Both the position numbers and the translations under genes were made by a program. A stretch of 64,000 bases of DNA from Sphagnum magellanicum (Eukaryota > Streptophyta > Sphagnopsida > Sphagnales > Sphagnaceae), in assembly GCA_021904315.1 (NCBI GenBank), contig CM038918.1, forward strand, positions 1,379,349 through 1,443,348, given 5' to 3'. The notes under the pieces are model-generated. The model was not told where the DNA came from, made no database searches, and worked only from the letters and a program-made list of their open reading frames with translations. Shown piece after piece: positions 33,970 through 46,494 of this stretch (the stretch's first letter is position 1; each line of letters begins with the position of its first letter).

Positions 33970-35290
33970 TCATCAATTTTAATGAAATTTCACAATGTGG
34001 ATGAATATTTTCCACGTAGCCAATATCCTTTGTATGGTTAATTTCATCCAGGAACCCAATTTCATTTCAATGTCATCAAATTTTTATCAACAAATATATT
34101 GATTATTTTATCTTTATGGTCAATTTAAACCATGTGCATATCACACATATATAATGTTGTCAATTTTGGTCATGTGTTTAGTATCATCCACATTGTCAAC
34201 TTCATCCATATTTTCATGTAAAATCGTGACAAGGGTTGAATGTCTTCACATGTAATGCACGTAATCATGCAATGGAAGGAACATATCAACAAAATGTTGC
34301 ATATATAGAAGGCTTCCAATTGTATATTTAAAATTGTTACAATTTTTCATAAGTGGCTGAAATGTGGGTTGTTGATAGGCACTTGTGGACCTATACTATA
34401 TAAAAAAACCATTAATGGTAGAATATAACACATATTTGACTAATTTTGGACTTAAATGTTATTTGGACTTAATTCACCTTGTTTAGTGGTCCAAAACAAT
34501 TTAATTTTCATATGATGGACACAAAATTGCTTTTTATTTCCATTTTTCCTGAATTTAATATTCTCAAATTTGATGTTAATGAACAAAATTTGACCATAAT
34601 AAATGTCTTACGATAAATTTCCATCAAAACACCTAGAACTTAGGTTTTAAGAAAAATGGTACACCTAAGTCATCAAATTATAAAACTTGTAGCATCTAAT
34701 GGCCACCAAATGTTAAATTTATAATATATATAATTTTATTTTTTTCAAACTTATTGAAATGTTTAATAACTTATTTTTAAATAAAGAGAAAATGGTACCT
34801 ACATCATCAAATTATAAAACTTGGAGCATCTAATGGCCACCAATTGTTAAATTTATCATATAATATATAACATTATTTTCTCAAACATATTGAAATGTTT
34901 AATTTAGTTTTAAATAAAAAAGAAAATTATGATATCTAAGTCATCAAATTATAACACTCAAAGTATCTATTAGCCACTAGATGCTAATATTATAATAATA
35001 TTTCTACAAAGAGATTGAAACATCTAACTACATTAGTATTATTATTATTAAACTTTCATTTTTTATAATATTGTAACTTAATATGTAATCATTATTAATG
35101 ATTTTAGAATTTTGTGGCCATTAAATGTTATTATTACATAAATGTATTCAAAAAATATTTTTAAATCATCTATTAACTTAATAATAACATATTAATTTCA
35201 ATAATATATTTCACAATGAACTCACATAACAAATTTCTTGAAAAATCAATAATTATTTTAATCATCATGATGATAGAAACTATTACATTT
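33970..35290. other. Non-coding AT-rich left part of D2
   Basis: Homologous to 10860-12077. It has three tandem-like versions of the GGTACACCTAAGTCATCAAA block (about 34660, 34790, 34930) against two in D1, so a unit of about 130 bp changed in number. Confidence 0.6.
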
Positions 35291-35297
35291 CATTTGG

Positions 35298-38200
35298 TTA
35301 CATATAGTTCACTTTATTCGCCACATCAATGTTTGCTCTAGCTTGACTAGCATGCACATCACTAATCATTACGACGTTATTCATTGTTGTATTTTTCCTA
35401 GTAGGAAATGAAAAGGCAATAGAATCAATGTCCACCCATTGCATTGGGTCCGATAAGTTGCATTTCCACTTTCCTTCCCAATAACCTTGATACAACTCTA
35501 CATCATTGCGTGCTCATTTCTTGAAGGGCACCCACCATTGAACATGCACCATTTGATAATACTCATCATTCACATCCTTGACCACATCACTATGCACTCT
35601 TCCCATCCATACTAGATACATTTCAAGTTCAAATGGACATGCAAGAAGAAAATCCCCTTCATGTAAATCCCTAAAAGGAGTGTAAGTTGCTATACTCAAG
35701 GACGATCGCATGTTTTTAGGACCACAATATGGAGGAATAGCTGGATCTTCCATATCATCAAAGATAGGAATTGATGGAATAGAAAATTTCACATGATTAA
35801 CTTTCCAATTACTAGTCGGCCAAAAGCCCTCTAACAATATAAGACTTTGTTGAGGAATTGATTTTGACAAACAATTTAAAATACCTTCCCAATATTCAAT
35901 ATATGGCTTCATGACTCTAGCACACATATCATCTTTCAAAATATTGGACAAGGTGTTTTACTTCACCTTAATGTGATATGTGAATGTTGTAAGGATGACA
36001 AGTCTACTTTTGAAGGGTGATGATCCAATTGATCTTTGGTACTCAAGAAGTGAGGGGGACCATATTTGTGTTGGTCGTGGGAGATGCAAACGGGTTGATT
36101 TGATTACTTTACATAGTTCCAATGGACTTAACAATTGTATTGTGGTGGTTCCGGAATTTATTTTCCAACAGTTTTAGAATCTAAAGTAATTATTTCCAAA
36201 TTTTTGTGGAAGATTTGTTGGAGGTTTTTTGGGATTAGCTAGTGAAAGATGTGTCATGGTTGGGTGGTCATTGGCAATCGGATTTTCTTGTGGAAGATCA
36301 AACGGTGTTGTTTGGGGAGGAATGATTTACAAATGTAGTAGTGATGGACAAGGCTTGAGAGGTACGGTCAAAGGAGAACATTATATTTTCCTTAAATAAA
36401 TGTAGCTCCAATGGAGAAGGATCGGGAGGTTAATTTAGAGGAAAACATTAGAATTTTTGACAGTTCGGAGGAAGGTGCCCCATCAACAACTATTAGAGGT
36501 GATGAAAAGATGGAAGAAGGAATGAAAAATGTTCCTTGTATGAAAAGAATGGAATGGTGTGGGAGAAAGTGTGAATTGGTGAATCATGTAGGAGGGATTA
36601 TTGTTGAAAGGAGGATTGTTGCTTGTGACCTAAGGGAGTTTGTTTTGGATGACAATTTGGTGAAATTGAGGTTGGGGTCACAATTTTGAATTATCCAAAG
36701 GATACTTCATAGATAATGACAATATGGAGGTTGCCTTTGTCATGAACAATTCTTGATGGTCATTGTTTAGTGTCATTGCTTGCTACATATGATGAACATC
36801 ATGTGTCGAAAGATGAAGAAGAAAGATTTGTGGGGGTGAAGAAAAAAAGTGACATTTTTTTGAAAAGAAAACAAAGGGAATCAAAACATGAGGCTTACAT
36901 TTCAAGGATTGATTAACTTTTAAGCAATGAATCAATTTGTGTTATGAATTCAAATAGTTGTTGCTCTTTCAATTGTTGTTAATATTTCGCTCATGAGAAT
37001 ACATTTAATGTGTGACAAGAGTTTTGGAACTTATCATTCACTAATAGTAGAACGCATATTTTAGATATTCCTAGAAGATTGCATTAAAAAGTTGGAGTAA
37101 AGAAACAGAGGTTTGTTATAATATAGAATGTTGAGATTTGTAAAATAACATGGTATAAGATTGTTGGGATTTTGCAATTTTCACAACTATTTAATAAACA
37201 AAATAATGAATGTGGGACAATGCAAAGGACGCATGGAAATGTTGGAATGAAAAAGCAATAAGTAATAACTAGGCAAGTTGAATGTAACGTTTAATCGTTG
37301 ATTGATTAATGAGTTGATGTAATGCCACACCGAATGAAAGGAATTGGGAATGGTAGACAAGATATTTACCTTCTAATTCTTGACATTTGGAAAAGTATTC
37401 AAGAAAGGAGCAATGAGGTGGGGTCAAATTTTGCATATTTGTAATAATGTTTGTTTCGTTTTCTTTTGCTTGTTCTTGTTAATGTAGATAGAGTTTTGTG
37501 GATTTTTCATCTAAACACTTTTGTTTTGTTTTGGTGTGATATTGCAGATTAGCAAGGAGTTAAATATTGATGAGGTATCTCAATTTGCTGTGAACCAGTT
37601 GAGGAAAAAATATCATCTCAATGTTGATGTATGAAAAAGAGGTTTAACCTTTGCAAAATGTATTGTATGCAAATATTTGAAAGACTTGATATCCAAAGTT
37701 GGAAAAAATAGTGTTCATGCCAAGGAGCATGAATTGAAATTGAAAAGACATAACAAGCATCAAAAGTCGTGTGGACGTATTTACCATAGTTAGAAAGCAG
37801 AGTCCATTCAATCAAAGAAAGAGTTTGTGTGTATCATTCATGATAAGATGGATCATACAAAGACAATTTTACCAAGGTTACAATTGAAAAACAAAATGGT
37901 TGCTGGGCTTGGTCAATTGCCAATCACATTAATTGAAACGATTATTCATGGGCATGGTGATGAGGTGTTTATTTTATACTCAAATGAATTATGGCCCAAT
38001 GACCTTAATTTCACAATTGGATATCTTTTGTGTTTATTACAAATTTTGGAGAAGGAATTTATTTGTGAGTTGCAAAGGTTGTTTGATCATGAGTTACAAA
38101 ATGAATTCTTTGAGCAACTAATGTGAGGGAGTTTGTGCTAAGTGAAGGCATTGAAGGCGCGTGAACAAGTTGTTGGTGCAAAACCTTTACCTAAGAAATT

Positions 38201-38795
38201 ATTACTTTAAATGGATAATTTTGTGAAGGATAATAAGAATTGACATTTTTTTGTTTTTTGTAATTATTAATATCAAAGGAGGTCCTTGAAGAAGTCTAGT
38301 TGGGATTTCTTGTTGTTGGTCATACGCATGAAGATATTGATGGAAATTTTGGTTACTTGTCAAAGAAATTGAAAGAACAAAATAACTATGTGTTAACAAA
38401 TTTGATGAAAGCATTTATGGTTTCACAAGAATGGCCATTCATTCTTCAATTGATTCAAGAAATCCTAGATTTCAAATCTTTTGTTCAAGGTTATTTGAAA
38501 GATGGACTTGAAGTATTGGTTGGACACACAAGCATGCATCTCTTTCGATTTTTTGTGGATTCTTTTGGGTGGCCAATGATGGAGTACAAGGTGTTTTCAA
38601 TAGATTCAATATGAATCCCCAAAGATGGCCTTGCAATTCGATTGTGGAAGTTGGATGATCAAGGTCACCCAAATTGTTTAGTGGAATTCCAAAGCATGTT
38701 CCTTTCTGTCCTTTTGGGGGGATTTGACGTTTGAAAGTCAATAGAAAAAGAAAGATTTATCAGTAGTGGAATTTGAAATTATTTAGAGTTTTAGA
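35298..38795 (+). pseudogene. DUF7869-type protein gene, D2 copy (internally inverted)
   Basis: The plus-strand part (35946-38795) runs from an N-terminal Cys-rich region through a CC...F region (about 36960) and HGNVGM-like text. An intron ends TATTGCAG at about 37546. The core then reads CIIHDKMDHTKTILPRL (37827 on), DNFVKDNKN (about 38213), VGHTHEDIDGNFGYLSKKL (about 38316 on) and MHLFRFFVDSFGWPMMEYK (about 38540). The final 200 or so codons (LVWMGRV, WWVPFKK, then KCNLSDPMQWVDIDSIAFSF) are on minus at 35298-35945. In D1 the whole gene is on one strand, so an inversion with breakpoints near 35945/35946 and 38795 split it. Acidic residues in the three core motifs fit a DDE/RNase H-like fold. 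Transposase activity is an inference. Several stops and frame losses make it non-functional. Confidence 0.65.
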
Positions 38796-38797
38796 AG

Positions 38798-39618
38798 TGA
38801 CGCACTCCCAAGTCCCTTGTTGAATCCACTTGAGGGTCCAACTATGTGTAGTTGCGGAAAGTTAGGACTTGAGGGGCGCTCCCGACTTCTAGCACTAAAA
38901 GGGGGTAGAGAGGCATGCTAGAATTCCCGGGATTAAACTAGGAAGATGGACTAGAAGATCAAGCTTGAATCTGCATCCAAAACCAACCACAAGAGGGTTA
39001 GTTAGCATTTGGAAACACCCTTGGGTGTTTGGACAAGCCACGGGCACTTTTACACACAAGACTCACCACGGCCCGGACTCAAGGGGAAGCCACCACCTTC
39101 CCCCATATAGAATACTCTGCAGCTCTCCACCGAAGCTACATCCAAATGGCTTTTTTTCCCGGGACTCCCAAGTGGGAGTCTCAAAACTGTCCCGGGTTAG
39201 AGTCCCAGGACTTTGGACGGCCATAGCTCCTCGCCCTGAACTCGGATCGGGACAAGCTTTAAACCAAAGTTGTAGCTCTCGTTGAGAGCTTTCCAACGTT
39301 GTGTTGCACTCCTTGAGGCGACGTTGGGAAGAGGTCGATTCCCGAATTTTAGTGGTCGGGAGTCAAATTGGTAGTTTGACTCCCGACCCTTCTTTTGCCC
39401 ATAACTTGGGCTGCAAATGTCCAAATGAGCAATGCGAGCCCATTTTGGACATCTACGCTTCAAGATCTTTCCATTGATTTAAAGAATGTATCAAGGCCAG
39501 GAGATTTGACCCCTCAAATCGTCTTCTAAGTTTTCGGGAGTCCCACAGGACTCCATTTTCCCACTTTTGGGAATGTGAGTAGCATTCTCACACTTAGCCC
39601 CAAAGTGGGGTTGTGACA
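38798..39618. mobile_element. LTR-like segment (possible solo LTR)
   Basis: About 820 bp of GC-richer sequence begins TGACGCACTCCC and ends GGGGTTGTGACA, so either strand reads TG...CA with short imperfect inverted ends. The minus strand begins TGTCACAACCCC, a form common for plant Ty3-type LTRs. No flanking target duplication, primer-binding site or internal region is seen. If correct it is a solo LTR fossil. Its left end falls at the inversion breakpoint of D2. It occurs once in the window. Confidence 0.4.
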
Positions 39619-39639
39619 CATAGGGGGAAAATGGGGTAG

Positions 39640-40110
39640 TCAACCAATTTTCCCTTTAGAAATTCAAAGGGGAGAATTGAGTGGTTGCTTGATGCTCCCT
39701 TCAAAAGAAAATTAATGCTCCCCATCCAAAAATCAAAGGTGGATAATCGAGAGGCCAGTCGATTTTCAACTTCAAAAATTTGAAGGGGGATAATCGAAAG
39801 GTCGCCCAATTTTACCATTTGAAAATTTCAGAATATTATAATTAGGTGGCCACTCGATTGTCGCCTAAAAAACCCATAAAAGGAGTATCATGCGGCCACC
39901 TAATTCTCCCTTTTGGAGAGTCTCCAAAGGGGGGAACTAGGAATCAACCTAATGTTCCCCCTTCCAAAACTCAAGTGGGAAAATCGAGCAGCCGTTTGAT
40001 TCTCCATTTCAAAAATTTGAATGGGGAACATCCTGCGACAACCTAATTTTCCCACCAAAACAATTGTAGAGGAAAATTGAACGCCCACCCGATTTTACAT
40101 CAATGTCCAT
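39640..40110 (+). repeat. Palindrome array in D2, between DUF7869-type gene and module X
   Basis: This is the most regular array, with spacing often about 46-48 bp (39741, 39789; 39977, 40023, 40069). Units read GGATAATCGAGAGGCCAGTC then GATTTTC, and many have matching outer arms (GGGAGAAT...ATTCTCCC). Each unit is therefore an imperfect hairpin of about 30 nt around GTGGCCAC. Confidence 0.75.
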
Positions 40111-40149
40111 AATAAATGTCCTTTTTAGTAATTTTGTTCATTTTGTGTT

Positions 40150-43100
40150 GAAATTTTTCAAGAAAAAACTCTTAACTACCTACACTCTTGGATTGATGTG
40201 AAAAGTCCTCAGGCCCTTTCTAGGAATCAATGAAGACTACAACAAAGCTTTTTTGGAAATTTGGGAGCTCCACAACAAAATATCGTCTTGGGGTGTATCA
40301 TTGAAGGAGGAGACCAAGGATGAAGACCCAAAGTTCATGTTCTGTCATATGAAGTTGTGGACAAATGACTATGTCAAAAATGTTGGGTAGGAAATCCTTT
40401 AGTTTGATGACGATGAGTTTTTTGTGTTTTTGTTCTTTGAGAATCCAAATAGCGATCCTTGCAGTTGTGCAAGGTTACTTTGCAATGAAGAAAAGTTGAG
40501 TGAAAAGTTGAATTTCCTTGCAAGCATTGAAGCAAGACTCAATGTTCGAGCATTGGTGCATTAAATGGGGTGAACATTTGCATGTATGTTATTATGCAAA
40601 ACAAACTAAAGCTAAAGGTGAAAAATGAAAAGATGGTGTAGCCACAATTGACATTGGTTATGAACGTTGAGAGCCCTGCAATGCAAAAGAAGTTGAAGAA
40701 GCCAAAGAAAGAGAAGATTGAGAATGAAAAAAAAGATAAAAATGTTAATGATGTTGTGAAACATAAAAAACCCAAGGATTTCAATGAGGCATAATGCAAA
40801 AAATCGACCATGCTATGTTTGCAGAGTTTGATGATTGTTTTCCATTAGATTTTGAAGCGATTCTTGATGTTGAAATAGATGTTCAACATTTTGTTGAAGC
40901 CCCATCATAGATTCGTTGTTGCCCATTGTGCGTGAAACACAAGAATGAAATAAAGATTAAGTTTATGACCCTACACAAGACTTAATGGAAGATGTCGATG
41001 TATTTATGTTCGGCAAGTCTAATGGATCCAAAGGAAATCTTTCCAATTAAGCCCACTAGTTGGAATGAAATCTCAAAATGCATGTTTTTTGTTCTGAAGG
41101 TGCTATCATATAGCTTTGGCGCTACATGTATCCCATTTTCTCATATCCATGACAATCCTATTTATTTTTGTAAACTAAATAACTATTTTAATTGAATTTA
41201 TTTTTTGTAGGAAATTCTTGCATTGGACAATGTCTATTCAAAATTGCGGGAAATATTTTCAAGTTTACAGCTCATCATTGTTTGGCATCTAGAGACTCTT
41301 TGGATGTAGAAGCTTTCATCAACATTTAAGAACCCTAACCACATGCAGAAGTGTTTGCTAATGTATAAAGAGAACCTTTCTCACGTTCGATGCATCTAAA
41401 TAGAACTTGGAAGTCCAACCATGACATTAAGTTCAAATAGGCATTCCGAGGACTTCAACATATTTTATCGAGATTTCTAGTCATTCGTTACAATGCTTTA
41501 CTATTTACAAAGTATCAAAATCTAATTGTTTCATAAATGATGTAGATTTTTGAAGGTTCATTCTTGGTTGTTTTCGGAGTGAAATCAATGAAAGAAGGTA
41601 TTAATATTCTTTTGGCATCAAATCGAGTATTTGACCTACAGTCAAATATTTTCCTTGCATGGGAGGAAGGAAGAATCCTTGATGGTATTGATTGTTTATC
41701 GTCCAATCTTCCTCCTTTAGGGAAATTTACATTATTTCCATTCATCAGACTAAGTGAGTCCTCTTATTGATCTCACAAATGAACTTTTGGCTCAAAGGGT
41801 GGCATTGTGGAATTAGCTAGTGGGAAGAGGTGATCCTCACATTTAAACAATGCTAGAATTGTCCCTTGCTCAAAAGCATAAAAAGGTGATCAATCATGAA
41901 ATCATGGTGCACCATGGTTTTTTGAGATTAATTTTGTTCAAAAGCACCTACACCATGAAGGAATGGAAGGAGGTGGAGGCTATGAATGATTATAACAATC
42001 AATTGTTCAAGATCTTGGAATGACAATAGACAAAGAAAATTTTCACTAAAAAATTAAAGTTGAATCCATCCAAGGATCCTCCCCCATTATCATTCGTTGA
42101 TACCTTAAGAAGGTGCAAATCAAGTAGGAATCATGAGGGCGTGTTAGTGAATGCACTTGTCTTCGAGAATTCCTACAGGTGCCAAAAGATCATAGACATG
42201 TTTACATTGAAAGAGATTCTTGATTTTCAAAGAACTATTGATTTCCTTTAACAAGGTGCTAATGGTACCATTATTGTGATTTGCACCACTAATAACTCAA
42301 AAAAGTTCATTGTTTGGAAAGGGGACAAATGGGAGAACATTCTTGGCAGACTAAAAGACTACACTATGCACATAAATGTGTGGGTGTGTATATGTGAAAA
42401 GCAATCCTTTAAGTATTTAATGTCTATAGTTCATAAAATTGTAATTAGTCCATACATAGAATGTGAGATTGGGACTTATTCTCCATAGTCAAAGGAACCC
42501 ACTAGCGAGCGTAATACAATTGTCAAGAGCCCTTTTCTTTTCTTTGTTTATTTGTTTAGAAGGAATGTTGGAGAGGATGTTGTTAAGAAGGCCCTAGGAA
42601 ACAACTGGCTTTCATGAGTGATCAAAAGGAAGGATTCCACACACCTGGATGTATGCCAAATTTATAAGCAAGAGGTTTGCCCAAAGGCTCTCTGTGTTAT
42701 TCTTCTTCCATTGTTCTCAAACATGGTTTCCATCATTAGTATTTATGGTGATGGTGCACTCTCCTTTTTTGCATTAATCAGTTAAATCCTTTACTTTATG
42801 TGCAAATTTCTATTCTCGTTATCTTTCTTGAAAGTTTTTTGATTTCTATTTTGTGTTGTTATTACTTTGCAAGAGTTAAAATGTAAAGTCTTTGAACTAT
42901 TGCCTTTTGGATTTGCTCCAAAAAGTGGGGAAACAACTTTTATTTGTTTGCAAATGGTGCCTGGGGTTCTAATTCACTTAAACGATGAGAGCAATCTAGA
43001 GGACACAAATATCGAATATAACATAGATGACTAGAAAGATGATGTTGAATAGGTGGATTGTGAAGAGGAGGACACCATGAAAAATAATGATTTTGGGGAT

Positions 43101-43640
43101 ATTATGAAATCATCAAAGAAATCCTAGTTGGGTGGTGAAGTAGGGACATCAAGGAGTTTAGGTTATACTCATAAAAAAGATTAGCTCGATCATGTACGGG
43201 CACAAGAAGTGACAATCCCTATAGTTATTAAAAGACTACAAAATAAGCAAGGTGTGCACCAAAAGAATGTTGAGGATGATTTTGATCTTGAAGATTACAT
43301 TGTGAATCCTATAGAAGAGTAAGCTGGAATTCCTATTTCTAATTTTGATGTTAATAGGGATAGCTCAATCAAAGAACAATCGAAGAGAAAATCCTTGCAT
43401 TGAATGTTGGTGAGCAAACGTTTGACCTTCCACACCTAAAGGAAATGAGTCTAGTAAAGAAGAATATGTCAAATATTTTCATTTTTTTATTCATGTACCA
43501 ATTGTAATTATTGAAGATAATTTTGTTATGATGGATTCCACATTACAAGAGTTTGTGTTACCACATTCTCCCACTAATAGAAGTTTAGTAAATGTAGGAT
43601 CAAATTTTTTCTTGTTGTTAAATGAAATCTATTAGATTAC
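40150..43640 (+). pseudogene. Module X: decayed multi-exon gene of unknown family
   Basis: This module is present only in D2. Recognisable coding stretches on plus include FLGINEDYNKAFLEIWELH and FDDDEFFVFLFFENPNSDPC (40210-40560), a Lys-rich basic run (about 40680-40790), FKFTAHHCLASRDSLDVEAF (about 41260) and VFGVKSMKEGINILLASNRV (41564-41770). Further on are ILDFQRTIDFL, GTIIVICTTNNSKKFIVWKG (42060-42488) and PKALCVILLPLFSN, ISIYGDGALSFFAL (about 42690-42780). A likely intron follows (to about 42870), then an acidic C-terminal tail. The GTIIV...W and PLFS...I.GDGALSFFAL pattern vaguely recalls a Rossmann-fold methyltransferase, but the catalytic motif is not visible, so this is weak. I do not recognise the family. 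Many stops break the frame. Confidence 0.4.
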
Positions 43641-43739
43641 ATGATGATATTTCTTCAAAATGAAAATTGGGTATATGGTTCTTAAATGCAATTGTTTTTC
43701 TATTTGTAAATTGGGATAATTAATGCAAATTTCATGCTC

Positions 43740-44165
43740 TAGGATTGAGTAGCCACCTAGTAAACCTATGCTTTCATTTTTTCACATTTATTTTTGTTGG
43801 TGGATGGATTTGGGTGGCCACCTGATTATATCACTTTGGTGTTCCTTTTGCTGTATTTGTTATTACCTAGAATTGAGCAACCGTTTCATTCTATTCCCCT
43901 TTTGTTCCTATTAATTGGTGATTTTTTGGTTTGTTATGATTGTTCATCCCACGCCCTTTAAACATGTGATTTCATTGTTTTTTGTTTTTTTTATTAGTGA
44001 TTAATATTTGGTGGCTGCTCGATTTTATAACCATTGTTTTCTTGGGTGGCCACTTGATCTATGCCGTTGTTTTTATGGATGGTCACATGTTTCAAACATG
44101 ATTGTTTAATTTTTTCCAAAAGATTTTTTTAATGGTTTTACAATTAGGTGACCAATTTTTTTGAA
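43740..44165 (+). repeat. Palindrome array in D2, between module X and FCP1-like genes
   Basis: Sites occur near 43745, 43806 (GGGTGGCCACCTGATTATAT), 43875, 44020, 44046 and 44080. From about 43870 on this stretch is homologous to 15219-15520 of D1. The portion to its left is not in D1. Confidence 0.7.
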
Positions 44166-44384
44166 TTTTTAAAAAATATTTTTTGTTTTATTGTTGGCGA
44201 TTTCATTTTGTATTATATTTCATGGTTTTTTTTCCCATTGTTTGACTTGGTAGGTTTGGTGCAATGAGTAGATTTTTTGAGTATTAATGAAGTTGTTGCG
44301 AATGGTTTTGAAAATTTTGATTTATGAGTTTTTTTTTTTTTGGTCTGTATCGCAATGTTTAAAACTTGGTTTTCCCAATTCTGA

Positions 44385-44790
44385 AAGGTGGGTTGAAATT
44401 TGTTTTGTTAGGTGAAAAGATTGACCGAGAACTAGATTGAATGTCTTATTGATGACAAACTTATTGACTTTGTCGAAGGCATTGAATGTCACATTAGCAA
44501 GGTGCAATCTAAAATGTAGTCCCTTGGTGGGGATGCTTGTCCAAGGTTTCACAAAGGTGTTGAAGATGATTACAATAGGTATGAATCTAATTTGTGTTTG
44601 AAAGATTGTGTGAAATGGAAAAGATTTGTGTATAAATTATGCTCATTGTGAGAATGGTCAAGTTGCTAAGTTCCGTGTCGAAGAAGGGTGTTCCACTCCA
44701 TTGGAGTGCCTATGCTCAACTTCAACAGCGTAGAATCGGCTTTAGTGTTTTCTTCCTCTCCACCACATCCAACAAGTCTTGAATGTTTGA
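44385..44790 (+). pseudogene. Unknown region upstream of FCP1-like domains, D2
   Basis: Homologous to 15716-16145. In the plus frames one can still read GGLKFVLLGEKID-like text, the Cys-rich CENGQVAKF and EEGCSTPLECLCSTST. It is more decayed than D1 in the first half but keeps the Cys-rich second half better. Confidence 0.4.
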
Positions 44791-45195
44791 GAAATATTTC
44801 AAAATTGGGGCATTGGAATGTATAGGATAAAGAATTATTAGATCGGGAAATTGGTACCTCACCAAGTTTTGGTGGTGTTCAATCAATAATGAAGGTTGGG
44901 GTAAGTTAATGAAATTGAAATTTGTGATTTGTGATTTTATTATTTTTGGGGAATAATTCTTGATGATGTTTACATCAAATGACATGTAAGTTGGATATAT
45001 AATTAGTGTTTTATTTGCATATGTTATTCAAATTGCGCCTATTTTGCATGAGAAAATATTGCTTAACATTCCCCTTCTCAATGGGTTTACCAAGGATGTT
45101 GATACTTCACAAATATTGTAGTGTACTAAAAGGAAAGTAGGGTTGGGTTCATCTTTTGGTCTAGTGGTCGATTTTCGAATTCCTAAGGTGAGTTG

Positions 45196-45885
45196 TATTA
45201 ACATTATATTTGACTTGAATCAAATTATGGTTGCTACAAAGTTCCAGGCATATTAGAAGATGGGCCTTGTAAGTTGATATAGGAAACCCTTTGTTCTAGG
45301 TTGAACTATTGTTTTGAGGCTTGGATTGAAAGAATTCCTTGAAAGGTGTATTTCGCACTTTATTATGTACATATGGTTTGCAACCTAACACCACAACATC
45401 AATAATTATGTGGATCAAATCAAATGTGAAACTGACATCATTATTGATCCATCCAAGATACTTGGGTAAGAATCTTGCACAAAAAATGTTCATTTTTTGT
45501 CCTCAAATCTTGAGAAGCTTGTTTTTCGCAAGAATTTGGATATTTTTCTTTTTTAAATATTTAGATGTGTGTGTTGGGAATACCTTGTTTGTTCACGATA
45601 CCCCGTATAAAATTCTTGTCAATGGGCCATATAATGTTATTTTTGTTGAGACATTTGATAGCTTTATTAGAGATAACCATAATTATTTGCTGGGAGTTGT
45701 TTTGCCTTGATTGGAGGCTCTTCAGTCTTCAAGAGTCAATGTCCCCACATTTGTAGAAAATAACCCTTTCAGTAACATTGAACATATTAATTAGAATGAT
45801 CCCAAATACAAGACGTTATTTGAAGATTATGGTGATAATTGTGATGCTTCATATTATAAAAAGGTGAGAATGAAAATGAAGAATA
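45196..45885 (+). pseudogene. FCP1/NIF-like HAD phosphatase domain 1, D2 copy
   Basis: It begins INIIFDLNQIMVATKFQAY, the same variant of HAD motif I as in D1 (DLNQ instead of DLNG). LGLKEFLERCISHFIMYIW, NNYVDQIKCETDIIIDPSK and LEKLVFRKNLDIF follow. The LLVDDTPYKS region reads VHDTPYKILVNGPYNVIFVE (about 45592 on), again with His for the first Asp. Shared variants in both copies show that the departures from the canonical motif predate the split of D1 and D2. The reading frame is interrupted. Confidence 0.6.
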
Positions 45886-46494
45886 AGTGTAATTGGTTTT
45901 TTAATATCATTTCAAAGCTCTAGTAGTTTTGTAGAATTGGATTGAAAAATTGAAAACATTGCACATTGTTAGTTTGAGTATTGGTTTCATAGGAGAGGAA
46001 ATATGAATATAGTATTGGGTGCCCACCCAATTCTTAAATTCAAGTGTTTTGTTAGGCATGTTTACTAGAGATGATACACAAAGTTCTAATTTTCAAAATA
46101 TAGGACATTGGGATTTTTTTTTAATGTAAACATAAATAAACAAGAATGATAGTTGATTGAATTTTCTTGGTGTCGAAATAGGGATTACCCTACACTTGTA
46201 GTATGTAGTTTAATTGCTACCTAACATTTTCATCAGGTGTAGTTGATGTTGATGGAGATTGAGATTGTTTAATTGTACTTAAATTGAGTTCTTGAACTTG
46301 CTTTTAATTTGTTGGATGATACAGGGGACAATGTATTATAATATTATTTGAAAAAAATTTGATTTCATTATTATTTATATGTTTGGTTATGCTAACTTCT
46401 ATTGGTTATGTAGGTCATTCCTTTTTGTCCATTTGCATTAGTTACACAAATATGTTGGTGATTTTGTTCATGTCCTTTCTTGAAAAAGTTGTTT

